A DNA stretch of 64,000 nt. It comes from Ruegeria atlantica (GTDB taxonomy: Bacteria > Pseudomonadota > Alphaproteobacteria > Rhodobacterales > Rhodobacteraceae). Positions 26,517 to 34,931 of the stretch are shown here, in pieces (position 1 is the first letter of the stretch; the number at the start of each line of letters is the position of its first letter). The notes below the pieces were generated by a model. The model had not been told where the DNA came from and made no database searches. It worked only from the letters and a program-made list of their open reading frames with translations. The stretch spans positions 62,001 through 126,000 of the forward strand of contig NZ_WQFE01000005.1 in the NCBI RefSeq assembly GCF_013033965.1, written 5' to 3'. The position numbers were made by a program, and so were the translations under genes.

Positions 26517-27080
26517 ATGTTCATCCAGACCGAATCCACGCCGAACCCCGCAACCCTTAAGTTTCTGCCCGGCCAGACGGTGCTGGAAGCGGGAACTGCG
26601 GATTTCCCATCGGCTGAAGCCGGTGAAAAATCACCTTTGGCAAAACGGATTTTCGCGGTGAGTGGCGTGACCGGCGTGTTTCTCGGCAATGACTTCGTGA
26701 CCGTCACCAAATCTGACGACGTCCAGTGGGATCACATCAAACCCGCGATTCTGGGTGCGGTAATGGAGCATTACCAATCCGGTCAGCCCGTCATCGGCGC
26801 TGACGCAACGCCAGCGTCAGGTCATGCAGAGCACACCGGCGAAGATGCCGAAGTCGTAAACCAAATCAAAGATTTGCTGGATAGCCGCGTCCGCCCTGCA
26901 GTTGCTCAGGACGGTGGCGATATCACATTCCACGGCTTTGATCGCGGCGTTGTTTACCTGCACATGCAAGGGGCCTGTGCGGGCTGCCCGTCTTCGACCC
27001 TGACGCTGAAAATGGGTATCGAAAACCTGCTGCGCCACTACATCCCAGAAGTGACCGAGGTTCGCCCTGTTGCCGTCTGA
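26517..27080 (+). CDS. NifU/NfuA-type iron-sulfur scaffold protein
   Basis: This 187-residue protein has an N-terminal Nfu domain (MFIQTESTPNPATLKFLPG) and a C-terminal NifU-like domain with CAGC at Cys154 and Cys157, which hold a 4Fe-4S cluster for delivery to apoproteins. A proline- and alanine-containing linker lies around residue 100. This architecture matches mitochondrial and alphaproteobacterial NFU1/NfuA rather than nitrogen-fixation NifU. A possible client is the lipoyl and succinate dehydrogenase system, but no partner is adjacent. tsaB starts inside its last codons. Confidence 0.92.
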   Translation: MFIQTESTPNPATLKFLPGQTVLEAGTADFPSAEAGEKSPLAKRIFAVSGVTGVFLGNDFVTVTKSDDVQWDHIKPAILGAVMEHYQSGQPVIGADATPASGHAEHTGEDAEVVNQIKDLLDSRVRPAVAQDGGDITFHGFDRGVVYLHMQGACAGCPSSTLTLKMGIENLLRHYIPEVTEVRPVAV

Positions 27081-27654
27081 CCCCATCATTCTGGCATTTG
27101 ACACATCGGCCGCGCATTGCGCGGCCGCTTTGCTGTGCGGTGACCAGATTGTCACGTCACGCGTCGAAACCATGTCGCGCGGTCAGGCCGAACGCTTGAT
27201 GCCGCTGCTGGAAGAAGTTCTGGCCGATACAGGTTACGAGTGGAAAGACCTGTCTGCAATCGGAGTTGGCGTCGGACCCGGGAACTTTACGGGTATCCGA
27301 ATCTCTGTTTCTGCGGCGCGAGGCTTGGCCTTGGGACTTGGCGTTCCAGCCATAGGCGTAACGGGGTTCGACGCTTTGGCCGAATTGTCCTCGGACGCCC
27401 TGCCCGCGATCCGCGCCCCGCGTGATCAGGTTTACGTGGCGTTGCCGGACCGGGAACCAGCGCTTATGCCGCTAACTGAGGCAGAATCACTTGGCCCCCT
27501 GATCCTGAATGACGACCCGGACGCACAGATCCGCGCAATTGCGCGGATTGCCGGACAAGGGTGGCAGACCAATACCACACAGCCAGCCCCACTCTATGTT
27601 CGGCCTGCGGATGCAGCACCTTCCAAAGACACACCTCCGGTTTTGCTGGACTGA
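27070..27654 (+). CDS. tsaB: tRNA threonylcarbamoyladenosine biosynthesis protein TsaB
   Basis: This 194-residue ASKHA-fold protein is the non-catalytic partner of TsaD in making the t6A modification at tRNA position 37. It starts at a TTG overlapping the nifU-type gene by 11 bp; ILAFDTSAAHCAAALL and GVGVGPGNFTGIRI are the conserved blocks. The stop overlaps the rimI start (TGATG). The tsaB-rimI pair is common in bacteria. Confidence 0.92.
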   Translation: MPSDPIILAFDTSAAHCAAALLCGDQIVTSRVETMSRGQAERLMPLLEEVLADTGYEWKDLSAIGVGVGPGNFTGIRISVSAARGLALGLGVPAIGVTGFDALAELSSDALPAIRAPRDQVYVALPDREPALMPLTEAESLGPLILNDDPDAQIRAIARIAGQGWQTNTTQPAPLYVRPADAAPSKDTPPVLLD

Positions 27655-28067
27655 TGACACCCGAGGATCTTGCCAAGACACACGCAGCTGCATTTACCCA
27701 GTCACGATCATGGGCCGCGGTTGAATTCGAAGATCTTCTGAACAACCGATTCATCCATGCTGTTGGAAACGCTGAATCTTTCGCGCTGTTTCAGGTGATC
27801 GGCGATGAGGCTGAACTGCTAACCATCGCCACACATCCAGACGTTCAGCGGCAGGGCCTGGCCCGAGCACGAATGCTGGAATGGCATGCGAACGCAATAT
27901 CGTTGGGAGCAACGCGCGCCTTTCTGGATGTCGCTGCAGACAACTTGTCCGCCATCGCACTGTATGATCAAAGCGGATATCGCACCTGTGGTTTGCGCAA
28001 GGGCTATTACCTTCGCGAAAACAATCAGAAAATCGACGCAATCGTGATGGAAATCTTGTTGGATTGA
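27654..28067 (+). CDS. rimI: Ribosomal protein S18-alanine N-acetyltransferase-type GNAT enzyme
   Basis: This 137-residue GNAT acetyltransferase has the acetyl-CoA loop as ATHPDVQRQGLARARM near residues 62-77 and ALYDQSGYRTCGLRKGYY at the C terminus, both RimI-like. It would acetylate the N-terminal alanine of ribosomal protein S18, though other small-protein targets are possible. Its ATG shares a base with the tsaB stop, as in many genomes, which supports the name. Confidence 0.88.
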   Translation: MTPEDLAKTHAAAFTQSRSWAAVEFEDLLNNRFIHAVGNAESFALFQVIGDEAELLTIATHPDVQRQGLARARMLEWHANAISLGATRAFLDVAADNLSAIALYDQSGYRTCGLRKGYYLRENNQKIDAIVMEILLD

Positions 28068-28088
28068 ACGTCCGCGGTGTATTTTTTC

Positions 28089-28116
28089 GACCATTTGGTC
28101 AAAAATCTGTTGACCA
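28089..28116 (+). promoter_or_regulatory. Overlapping inverted repeats upstream of the BMP transporter
   Basis: GACCA (28089-28093), TGGTC (28096-28100) and GACCA (28112-28116) form two overlapping repeats: GACCA-TT-TGGTC, and a perfect 21-bp TGGTCAA-N7-TTGACCA at 28096-28116. They lie 112 bp before the transporter start. This arrangement suggests a dimeric repressor site, although the T-run before and A-run after the first hairpin could also end transcription from rimI. Confidence 0.45.
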
Positions 28117-28227
28117 CGGCGGTTGCAAACGGCCTTAATTCCCGCCATCACAACAGTTATGCTCGCTCACAGTGGGTGAACGGGGCTATCTTTGCCTCGA
28201 CCGACAATAACAAAACGGGAGTATGAA

Positions 28228-29226
28228 ATGACCCTGATGAAATCCTTGATGGGTGCCACCGCTGCAGTCGCACTTACCGCTGGCGCTGCGCTGGCAGATC
28301 CTGCCCTGATCTTCGATCTTGGTGGCAAGTTCGACAAGTCGTTCAACGAAGCCGCCCATAATGGCGCGTCGCGTTGGGCCGAAGAAACAGGCGGCAGCTA
28401 TAACGAGATCGAGATCCAGTCCGAAGCACAGCGCGAGCAGGCCCTGCGCCGCTTCGCTGAATCCGGTTCGAACCCGATCATTACGATGGGTTTCGGTATG
28501 GCTGATCCGCTTTCGGCCGTTGCCGCCGATTACCCGGACACTAAATTTGTCGCGGTTGACGTCAACTGGCTGGACATCCCCAACATCCGTCAAATCGGAT
28601 TCGCCGAGCATGAAGGGTCATACCTGGTTGGCATGATGGCCGCGATGGCTTCGGAATCCGGCACTGTCGGCTTTATCGGCGGCATGGATATCCCGCTGAT
28701 CCGTCACTTTGGTTGCGGTTACGCTCAGGGTGCCAAGGCCGTGAACCCGGACATCAATGTTGTTGCCAACATGACCGGCACCACTCCGGCGGCATGGAAC
28801 GACCCGGTGAAGGGGTCCGAACTGACCAAGGCACAGATCAGCCAGGGCGCTGATGTGATTTATGCGGCCGCAGGCGGCACCGGTGTTGGGGTTCTGCAAA
28901 CAGCCGCCGACGAAGGCATCCTGTCGATCGGCGTGGACAGCAACCAGAACCACCTGCACCCGGGCAAAGTTCTGACCTCGATGCTGAAACGCGTTGACGT
29001 TGCGGTTTATGACGCGATGAGCGCTGGCGAAGACCTGGAAACCGGTGTGTTCCAGATGGGTCTGGCCGAAGACGGTGTTGGCGTCGCGATGGATGACAAC
29101 AATGCGCCGCTGGTCTCGGACGAGATGAAGGGCGCGGTAGACAAGGCGCGGCAGGACATCATCGACGGTAACGTCTCTGTTGTCAGCTATTACGAGAACG
29201 ACAGCTGCCCGGCACTGCAGTTCTGA
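28228..29226 (+). CDS. BMP family substrate-binding protein (nucleoside-type ABC importer)
   Basis: This 332-residue protein has a signal peptide of about 21 residues (MTLMKSLMGATAAVALTAGA) and a BMP/PnrA-like binding fold (LIFDLGGKFDKSFNEAAHNG, GFIGGMDIPLIRHFGCGYAQG). PnrA and Bmp proteins bind purine nucleosides, so it probably collects nucleosides in the periplasm. The ATG at 28228 is preceded by GGGAG; an open frame 12 codons longer lacks a signal peptide. No lipobox is seen. The ATPase and two permeases follow, separated by a hairpin. Confidence 0.92.
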   Translation: MTLMKSLMGATAAVALTAGAALADPALIFDLGGKFDKSFNEAAHNGASRWAEETGGSYNEIEIQSEAQREQALRRFAESGSNPIITMGFGMADPLSAVAADYPDTKFVAVDVNWLDIPNIRQIGFAEHEGSYLVGMMAAMASESGTVGFIGGMDIPLIRHFGCGYAQGAKAVNPDINVVANMTGTTPAAWNDPVKGSELTKAQISQGADVIYAAAGGTGVGVLQTAADEGILSIGVDSNQNHLHPGKVLTSMLKRVDVAVYDAMSAGEDLETGVFQMGLAEDGVGVAMDDNNAPLVSDEMKGAVDKARQDIIDGNVSVVSYYENDSCPALQF

Positions 29227-29233
29227 TATCGCA

Positions 29234-29260
29234 CGAGGCGGGGGTGAAACCTCCGCCTCG
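29234..29260 (+). terminator. Intercistronic hairpin after the substrate-binding protein gene
   Basis: CGAGGCGGGGG (29234-29244) pairs with CCTCCGCCTCG (29250-29260) around the loop TGAAA, eight bases past the stop, with one wobble. Only a weak T-rich stretch follows. Such structures often stabilise or partly terminate the message so that more binding protein than ATPase is made. Confidence 0.6.
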
Positions 29261-29314
29261 TCTTCACTCTGCTGCGGATGACAACGCGGCCCTTTCGGCA
29301 ATTGAGGACAAGAC

Positions 29315-30844
29315 ATGACCGTCCCCGCCATTGAGCTCAAAGGGATTTCAAAAGCCTTTGGGCCGGTACAGGCCAACAAAGACATTTCCATCAGCGTCGC
29401 CCCCGGTACGATCCATGGGATCATCGGTGAAAACGGTGCGGGCAAATCCACGCTGATGAGCATCCTCTACGGCTTTTACAAAGCCGACAAAGGTGAGATT
29501 TGGATCAACGGCAACAAGACCGACATCCCCGACAGTCAGGCAGCCATTGCTGCCGGGATCGGGATGGTGTTCCAGCATTTCAAACTGGTTGAAAATTTCA
29601 CGGTTCTGGAAAACATCGTGCTTGGTGCCGAAGATGGTGGGCTGCTGGCCCCATCTCTGTCCAAGGCCCGCAAGGAACTGAAAGCGCTGGAAGAGGAATA
29701 CGAACTGTTCGTTGATCCCGACAAACGCATCGATGAGATCGGCGTCGGTATGCAGCAACGGGTCGAGATCCTGAAGGCTCTGTATCGCAAGGCCGAGATT
29801 CTGATTCTGGACGAACCCACCGGGGTTCTGACTCCATCCGAGGCCGACCAGCTGTTCCGCATCCTTGACCGCCTGCGCGCGGAAGGGAAGACGATCATCG
29901 TCATTACGCACAAGCTGCGCGAGATCATGGAAAACACAGACACCGTTTCGGTCATGCGGCGCGGCCAGATGACCGCGACGGTGAAAACAGCCGAAACCAG
30001 CCCCGAGGAACTGGCCGAGCTGATGGTGGGCCGCAAGGTACTGCTTCAGGTCGACAAAGTTCCTGCGCAACCCGGTAAACCTGTTCTGGAAATCGAAAAA
30101 CTCAGCGTATTCGATTCAGCCGGTGTCGAGCGGGTCAAAGGCATCGACCTGACCGTCCGGGCCGGCGAGATCGTGGGCATCGCCGGTGTTGCAGGCAACG
30201 GTCAGTCCGAGTTGATGGAAGTTCTGGGCGGCATGCGCCCTGGCCAAGGTTCAATCAAACTGAATGGTGAATCGCTGGCCCTCAGCGGTCATGGTTCTGA
30301 CGGTCAGGCGCGCCGCGCCCAGCATATCGCGCATGTGCCCGAAGACCGCCAGCGCGAAGGTCTGATCATGGATTTCCACGCCTGGGAAAACGTGGCGTTC
30401 GGCTATCATCGCGACCCGGCCTACAAGCGCGGGATCTTCATGGACAACGCTGCCCTGCGGGCTGATACCGAAGCCAAGATCGAGAAGTTCGACGTGCGTC
30501 CGCCGAACGCCTGGCTTTCAGCCAAGAGCTTTTCGGGCGGCAATCAGCAGAAAATCGTCGTGGCGCGCGAGATCGAACGGAACCCTGATCTGCTGCTGGT
30601 CGGTCAACCGACACGTGGCGTGGACATTGGCGCGATCGAGTTCATTCACAAACAAATTGTCGCCTTGCGCGATCAGGGCAAGGCGATCCTGCTGGTTTCG
30701 GTCGAGCTGGAAGAGATATTCTCGCTATCGGACCGGATCGCAGTGATGTTTGACGGACATATCATGGGCGAGCGTCTGCCCCATGAGACAGATGAAAAAG
30801 AACTGGGCCTGCTAATGGCCGGTGTTGCGGGAGAGGCCGCGTAA
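29315..30844 (+). CDS. ABC transporter ATP-binding protein, nucleoside (BMP) type
   Basis: This 509-residue protein has two ABC domains in tandem, like the sugar and nucleoside importers of the RbsA/YufO type. The first has Walker A GENGAGKS at 38-45 and Walker B ILILDEPTG. The second has a degenerate P-loop (GVAGNGQSEL), the signature SGGNQQKIVVAREI, and LLLVGQPTRGVD where the Walker B acidic pair is replaced, as is usual in this subfamily. It energises uptake at the inner membrane and is followed by two permease genes. Confidence 0.93.
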   Translation: MTVPAIELKGISKAFGPVQANKDISISVAPGTIHGIIGENGAGKSTLMSILYGFYKADKGEIWINGNKTDIPDSQAAIAAGIGMVFQHFKLVENFTVLENIVLGAEDGGLLAPSLSKARKELKALEEEYELFVDPDKRIDEIGVGMQQRVEILKALYRKAEILILDEPTGVLTPSEADQLFRILDRLRAEGKTIIVITHKLREIMENTDTVSVMRRGQMTATVKTAETSPEELAELMVGRKVLLQVDKVPAQPGKPVLEIEKLSVFDSAGVERVKGIDLTVRAGEIVGIAGVAGNGQSELMEVLGGMRPGQGSIKLNGESLALSGHGSDGQARRAQHIAHVPEDRQREGLIMDFHAWENVAFGYHRDPAYKRGIFMDNAALRADTEAKIEKFDVRPPNAWLSAKSFSGGNQQKIVVAREIERNPDLLLVGQPTRGVDIGAIEFIHKQIVALRDQGKAILLVSVELEEIFSLSDRIAVMFDGHIMGERLPHETDEKELGLLMAGVAGEAA

Positions 30845-30845
30845 C

Positions 30846-31940
30846 ATGGAAAAAATGCCCAAATGGGCCGACGTTGTTCTGATCCCTCTGATCAGCCTTC
30901 TGTTGGCCGCTATTCTTTCTGCGTTGGTGATCCTCGCCATCGGCGAAAACCCTGTCGAGGCAGTGAACCTGATGGTCACGGGTGCGCTGGGGTCGACCTA
31001 TGGCTGGGGTTACACGCTATATTATGCCACCAATTTCATGTTCACCGGGCTGGCTGTGGCCGTTGCGTTCCATGCCCGGCTGTTCAACATCGGGGGTGAA
31101 GGTCAGGCGATGTTGGGCGGGCTTGGTGTTGCCATGATCTGTCTTTACATACCCTGGCCGCATTGGAGCATTGCTCTGTTGGCGGCCTGCGCGGGTGCGA
31201 TGCTGTTTGGTGCAGCATGGGCGGCGATACCAGCTTATCTGCAGGCCAAGCGCGGCAGCCACATTGTCATCACAACGATCATGTTCAACTTCATCGCTGC
31301 AGCGTTTCTGAACTACATGCTGGTCAATGTGATGCGCCCGCAGGGGTCGCAGGACCCGGCAACTGCGCGTTTCCCCGAAGCCGTGCACCTGCCGACATTC
31401 CAGTCGATGTTCTCAACCGCCGAAAACGTTGTGTTCCGGGGCGCCCCGGTAAACATCTCGTTCTTTGTGGCCATTCTGGCCTGCGTTGTCGTCTGGGCTC
31501 TGATCTGGCGCACGCGGCTGGGGTATGAAATCCGGGCTTATGGCCATTCGGAAACCGGCGCGGTTTATGCTGGTATTTCACCAGTGCGGATTACGATCAT
31601 TGCCATGCTGATCTCGGGCGCACTTGCGGGCTTGATGGCCATCAATAACGTGATGGGTGAAGCCGAACGGCTGGTGCTTAACGCAACCGAAGGCGCGGGG
31701 TTCATTGGTATCGCCGTGGCGCTTATGGGCCGCTCACATCCGTTCGGTGTGTTTCTGGCAGCCCTGCTGTTTGGGTTCCTGTACCAGGGCGGTGCAGAAC
31801 TGGCCCTTTGGACGTCGATCCCGCGCGAGTTGATCGTTGTCATTCAGGCGCTGGTGATCCTGTTCACAGGGGCACTGGACAATATGGTCCGGATGCCGCT
31901 TGAAAAGCTGTTCCTGAGCCTGCGGAAGGGAGCTGAGTGA
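30846..31940 (+). CDS. ABC transporter permease, nucleoside (BMP) type
   Basis: This 364-residue membrane protein of the BPD_transp_2 family has about nine to ten membrane segments. ARLFNIGGEGQAMLGGLG near residue 77 is the conserved block of the permease. The start at 30846 (MEKMPKW) lies two bases after the ATPase stop; an earlier in-frame start would overlap the ATPase gene. It pairs with the next permease to form the channel. Confidence 0.9.
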   Translation: MEKMPKWADVVLIPLISLLLAAILSALVILAIGENPVEAVNLMVTGALGSTYGWGYTLYYATNFMFTGLAVAVAFHARLFNIGGEGQAMLGGLGVAMICLYIPWPHWSIALLAACAGAMLFGAAWAAIPAYLQAKRGSHIVITTIMFNFIAAAFLNYMLVNVMRPQGSQDPATARFPEAVHLPTFQSMFSTAENVVFRGAPVNISFFVAILACVVVWALIWRTRLGYEIRAYGHSETGAVYAGISPVRITIIAMLISGALAGLMAINNVMGEAERLVLNATEGAGFIGIAVALMGRSHPFGVFLAALLFGFLYQGGAELALWTSIPRELIVVIQALVILFTGALDNMVRMPLEKLFLSLRKGAE

Positions 31941-32908
31941 TGGAGTTTTTCGTAACACTCATACAAGTCTTGGACTCGACCATCCGCCTGGCCACGCCGC
32001 TGTTGCTGGCTTGTCTGGCCGGCCTCTATTCAGAGCGCGCAGGTATTTTCGACATCGGTCTTGAAGGCAAGATGCTGATGGCTGCCTTCTTCTCGGCAGC
32101 CGTCGCAGCTGTAACCGGGTCAGTCTGGCTGGGTTTGTTGGCGGGTATCGCCTCCTCTCTTGTTCTTTCCGGACTTCACGGTCTGGCCTCGATCACCTTC
32201 CGGGGCAATCAATTGATATCTGGGGTCGCGATCAACTTTCTTGCGGCAGGCATGACAGTCCTGGTCGCGCAGAGCTGGTTTCAACAGGGTGGGCGCACGC
32301 CTTCGCTGTTTGGCGGTGGTCGTTTCACACCAATCAACTTCCCCTTTGCCGAGTCGTTGAGCGGGGTACCGATCATTGGGCCAATTTACTCAGAACTGCT
32401 GTCGGGCCATTCGATCTTGGTCTACGTCGCGTTCCTGATGGTTCCAGCAACATGGTGGATTCTGTATCGCACCCGGTTCGGATTGCGCCTGCGCGCCGTG
32501 GGTGAAAACCCCGCCGCGGTGGACACGGCTGGTGTCTCGGTCGTCGGGCTGCGCTACGCAGCTGTCGCCATCTGCGGTGTGCTGTGCGGTATCGCCGGAG
32601 CCTATCTGGCCACTGCCTTGCAGGCAGGCTTCGTCAAGGACATGACCGCAGGCCGTGGATTCATCGCACTGGCGGCCCTGATCTTTGCGAAATGGCGGCC
32701 TTGGCATGCCATGGGAGCATGCCTGTTGTTCGGATTGCTGCAAGCCATTGCCCTGCGGTTCCAGAACATCGATCTGGGCGGCGTGGTCATCCCAGTACAG
32801 GTCATGGATGCCCTGCCCTACATCCTGACAGTCGTCATTTTGGCCGGTTTCGTCGGCAAGGCTATCCCGCCGCGCGCCGGCGGCGAACCCTATGTAAAAG
32901 AACGCTGA
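31940..32908 (+). CDS. ABC transporter permease, nucleoside (BMP) type, second subunit
   Basis: This 322-residue permease of the same family starts at an ATG sharing its first base with the previous stop (TGATG). SERAGIFDIGLEGKMLMAAF near residues 30-49 is the hallmark, and about eight to nine hydrophobic segments follow. It completes a four-gene importer: binding protein, double ATPase and two permeases. No nucleoside-breakdown gene lies next to it; deoD is 11 kb away. Confidence 0.9.
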   Translation: MEFFVTLIQVLDSTIRLATPLLLACLAGLYSERAGIFDIGLEGKMLMAAFFSAAVAAVTGSVWLGLLAGIASSLVLSGLHGLASITFRGNQLISGVAINFLAAGMTVLVAQSWFQQGGRTPSLFGGGRFTPINFPFAESLSGVPIIGPIYSELLSGHSILVYVAFLMVPATWWILYRTRFGLRLRAVGENPAAVDTAGVSVVGLRYAAVAICGVLCGIAGAYLATALQAGFVKDMTAGRGFIALAALIFAKWRPWHAMGACLLFGLLQAIALRFQNIDLGGVVIPVQVMDALPYILTVVILAGFVGKAIPPRAGGEPYVKER

Positions 32909-32925
32909 TAAGTCCAGTTTCGGAC

Positions 32926-33153
32926 TCAGTTCAGTCCTGTTCGCTGCAGAGCGGCATGCAGAGTTGATTTTGCATGCCGCAACCGTTCTAAAGGGGTATG
33001 CAAGTGTCTCCAAACATACTCTGCGACTCGGAACCGGTCCGGATCGTGAATTTGGGAACGCTTGAAAACCTCAATACCGGGGAAAATCAGAACTTCAGCC
33101 TTACCAGGCAGCTGGCATGACGCCCAGCGAACCGACATTCGCCATGTGGTCAC
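32926..33153 (-). CDS. Possible small protein, unrecognised
   Basis: A 75-codon open frame on the minus strand lies in the 328-bp gap between the second permease and the TSUP gene. It encodes a basic, soluble-looking sequence (FPGIEVFKRSQIHDPDRF in the middle). It has no clear Shine-Dalgarno, only moderate codon bias, and its 3' part coincides with a perfect inverted repeat. Apart from this frame and that repeat, the gap shows nothing recognisable. Confidence 0.25.
   Translation of the reverse strand: MTTWRMSVRWASCQLPGKAEVLIFPGIEVFKRSQIHDPDRFRVAEYVWRHLHTPLERLRHAKSTLHAALQRTGLN
32951..32980 (+). terminator. Inverted repeat downstream of the nucleoside transporter
   Basis: GCGGCATGCA (32951-32960) and TGCATGCCGC (32971-32980) are a perfect 10-bp inverted repeat with a 10-base loop, 43 bp past the permease stop. 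No T-run follows on the plus strand, so it may protect the 3' end of the message or act with Rho rather than be an intrinsic terminator. Confidence 0.4.
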
Positions 33154-33236
33154 GGGGCATTGCCGCCACGCGCTGCATTAAACCTACACCACCTCACCCT
33201 GAGGCGACCCCGGTCACCCTCATCCAGTAGCTCGAT

Positions 33237-34157
33237 ATGCAAATTTACCTTCCTATCGCCGAAGTCTCAGTCAACGCCTTCCTTCTCTTGGGACTTGGGG
33301 GGATGGTTGGCATTCTTTCGGGCATGTTCGGTGTCGGCGGCGGCTTCCTGATGACGCCGCTGCTGTTTTTTATCGGCATTCCGCCAGCCGTTGCGGTTGC
33401 GACCGAAGCCAACCAGATTGTCGCGTCTTCGTTTTCTGGGGTTCTGGCGCATTTTCGACGAAAAACCGTCGATCTAAAAATGGGGACCGTCCTTTTACTA
33501 GGGGGTTTAACGGGCGCCGCCGTCGGGGTCGTAATCTTTAACTACCTCAAGAGCCTCGGGCAGGTCGATCTGCTTGTGACCTTGTGCTACGTCGTATTCC
33601 TTGGCGTCGTTGGCGGCTTGATGTTCATCGAAAGCCTGAACGCGCTGCGCAAGTCCAAGAAGGGCGTGTCCGCCCCGCCCAAACGTCGTCAGCGCGGTTG
33701 GGTGCATGCGATGCCGTTCAAGATGCGGTTCCGGACCTCGGGCCTGTATATCTCGGTTATTCCGCCTGCGCTGGTTGGCCTGTTTGTTGGCGTTCTGTCG
33801 GCCATTATGGGCGTCGGCGGCGGGTTCATCATGGTTCCTGCCATGATCTATTTGTTGGGAATGCCGACCAAGGTCGTGGTCGGAACATCCCTGTTCCAGA
33901 TCATCTTTGTTACCGCTTTTACGACCATGCTGCACGCCACCACCAACTATACGGTTGATGTCGTTCTTGCGGTATTGCTTCTGGTTGGCGGCGTCATCGG
34001 GGCGCAGATCGGCACGGTGATCGGCGCACGCATGCCCGCTGAACAGTTGCGCGTCTTGCTTGCTGCTCTGGTTCTTGCGGTCTGCGGAAAACTGGCTTTG
34101 GATCTGTTGCTTGAGCCATCCGAACTCTTCTCGCTTGGCGCCGGCGGAGGACACTGA
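33237..34157 (+). CDS. TSUP-family (TauE/SafE) membrane transporter
   Basis: This 306-residue protein has about eight membrane segments with the paired family motifs GMFGVGGGFLMTPLL near residue 29 and IMGVGGGFIMVPAMIY near 187, one in each repeat half, joined by a basic loop (APPKRRQRG). TSUP proteins move small organosulfur or organic anions such as sulfite, sulfoacetate or taurine products. The TIGR02186 protein encoded two bases downstream is its regular partner in alphaproteobacteria. The substrate is not known. Confidence 0.88.
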   Translation: MQIYLPIAEVSVNAFLLLGLGGMVGILSGMFGVGGGFLMTPLLFFIGIPPAVAVATEANQIVASSFSGVLAHFRRKTVDLKMGTVLLLGGLTGAAVGVVIFNYLKSLGQVDLLVTLCYVVFLGVVGGLMFIESLNALRKSKKGVSAPPKRRQRGWVHAMPFKMRFRTSGLYISVIPPALVGLFVGVLSAIMGVGGGFIMVPAMIYLLGMPTKVVVGTSLFQIIFVTAFTTMLHATTNYTVDVVLAVLLLVGGVIGAQIGTVIGARMPAEQLRVLLAALVLAVCGKLALDLLLEPSELFSLGAGGGH

Positions 34158-34159
34158 TC

Positions 34160-34924
34160 ATGCTGAAACGCTTGCTCATAACGCTTGCCCTTTGCGCCAG
34201 CCCCGCCCTGGCAGTCGATGAAGAGGTCGTTCTGGGCCTCAGCCAGGATCGTGTGGCAATCACCGCCAATTTCGACGGGTCCGAGATTCTGGTCTTTGGC
34301 GCGGTGAAACGCGAGGCGCCCATTCCACCGGGGCCACCTCTTGAAGTGATCGTCGCAGTGTCGGGTCCATCCGGCCCCGTCACCGTTCGCAGAAAAGAGC
34401 GGAAGCTTGGAATTTGGGTCAATACCGACAGTGTTCTTGTGGACCGGGCACCCAGCTTCTACGCGGTTGCAACCAGTGCGCCCTTGAATGAGATTCTGTC
34501 GGATACCGAAGACCTGCGGTACAGCGTGTCAATCGCACGTGCGATCCGGTCCGTAGGAGCTGCGATGAATATCCGCGGTGCACAGGAGTTCGCGGACGCG
34601 GTTGTCCGGATCCGCGAGAATGAAGGCCTGTATTCCATTCGCGAAGACACTGTGGCCGTTGATGAACAAACCCTGTTCCGAACCTCAATCGAAATGCCGG
34701 CGGACTTGACCGAAGGCGATTATGTGGCGCGCATCTTTCTGACGCGTGGCGGTTCAGTCGTTTCACAATTCGAAACCACCATCGACGTGCGCAAAGTGGG
34801 GCTTGAACGGTTCTTGTTCAATATGTCCCGGCAGCAACCGGTCTGGTACGGTTTGATGTCTCTGGTCATTGCCATTGCGGCAGGCTGGGGAGCGTCAACC
34901 GCGTTCCGGCTGTTACGCGAGTAA
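34160..34924 (+). CDS. TIGR02186 family secreted, membrane-anchored protein
   Basis: This 254-residue protein has an N-terminal signal peptide ending near SPALAVD and a C-terminal membrane segment (LMSLVIAIAAGWGASTAFRL), leaving about 200 residues in the periplasm. It matches the alphaproteobacterial family TIGR02186, encoded next to TSUP transporters, whose role is undescribed. Spacing of two bases from the transporter stop indicates a single transcript and probably a two-part complex. It converges with the SDR gene, seven bases away. Confidence 0.8.
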   Translation: MLKRLLITLALCASPALAVDEEVVLGLSQDRVAITANFDGSEILVFGAVKREAPIPPGPPLEVIVAVSGPSGPVTVRRKERKLGIWVNTDSVLVDRAPSFYAVATSAPLNEILSDTEDLRYSVSIARAIRSVGAAMNIRGAQEFADAVVRIRENEGLYSIREDTVAVDEQTLFRTSIEMPADLTEGDYVARIFLTRGGSVVSQFETTIDVRKVGLERFLFNMSRQQPVWYGLMSLVIAIAAGWGASTAFRLLRE

Positions 34925-34931
34925 CTTATCG

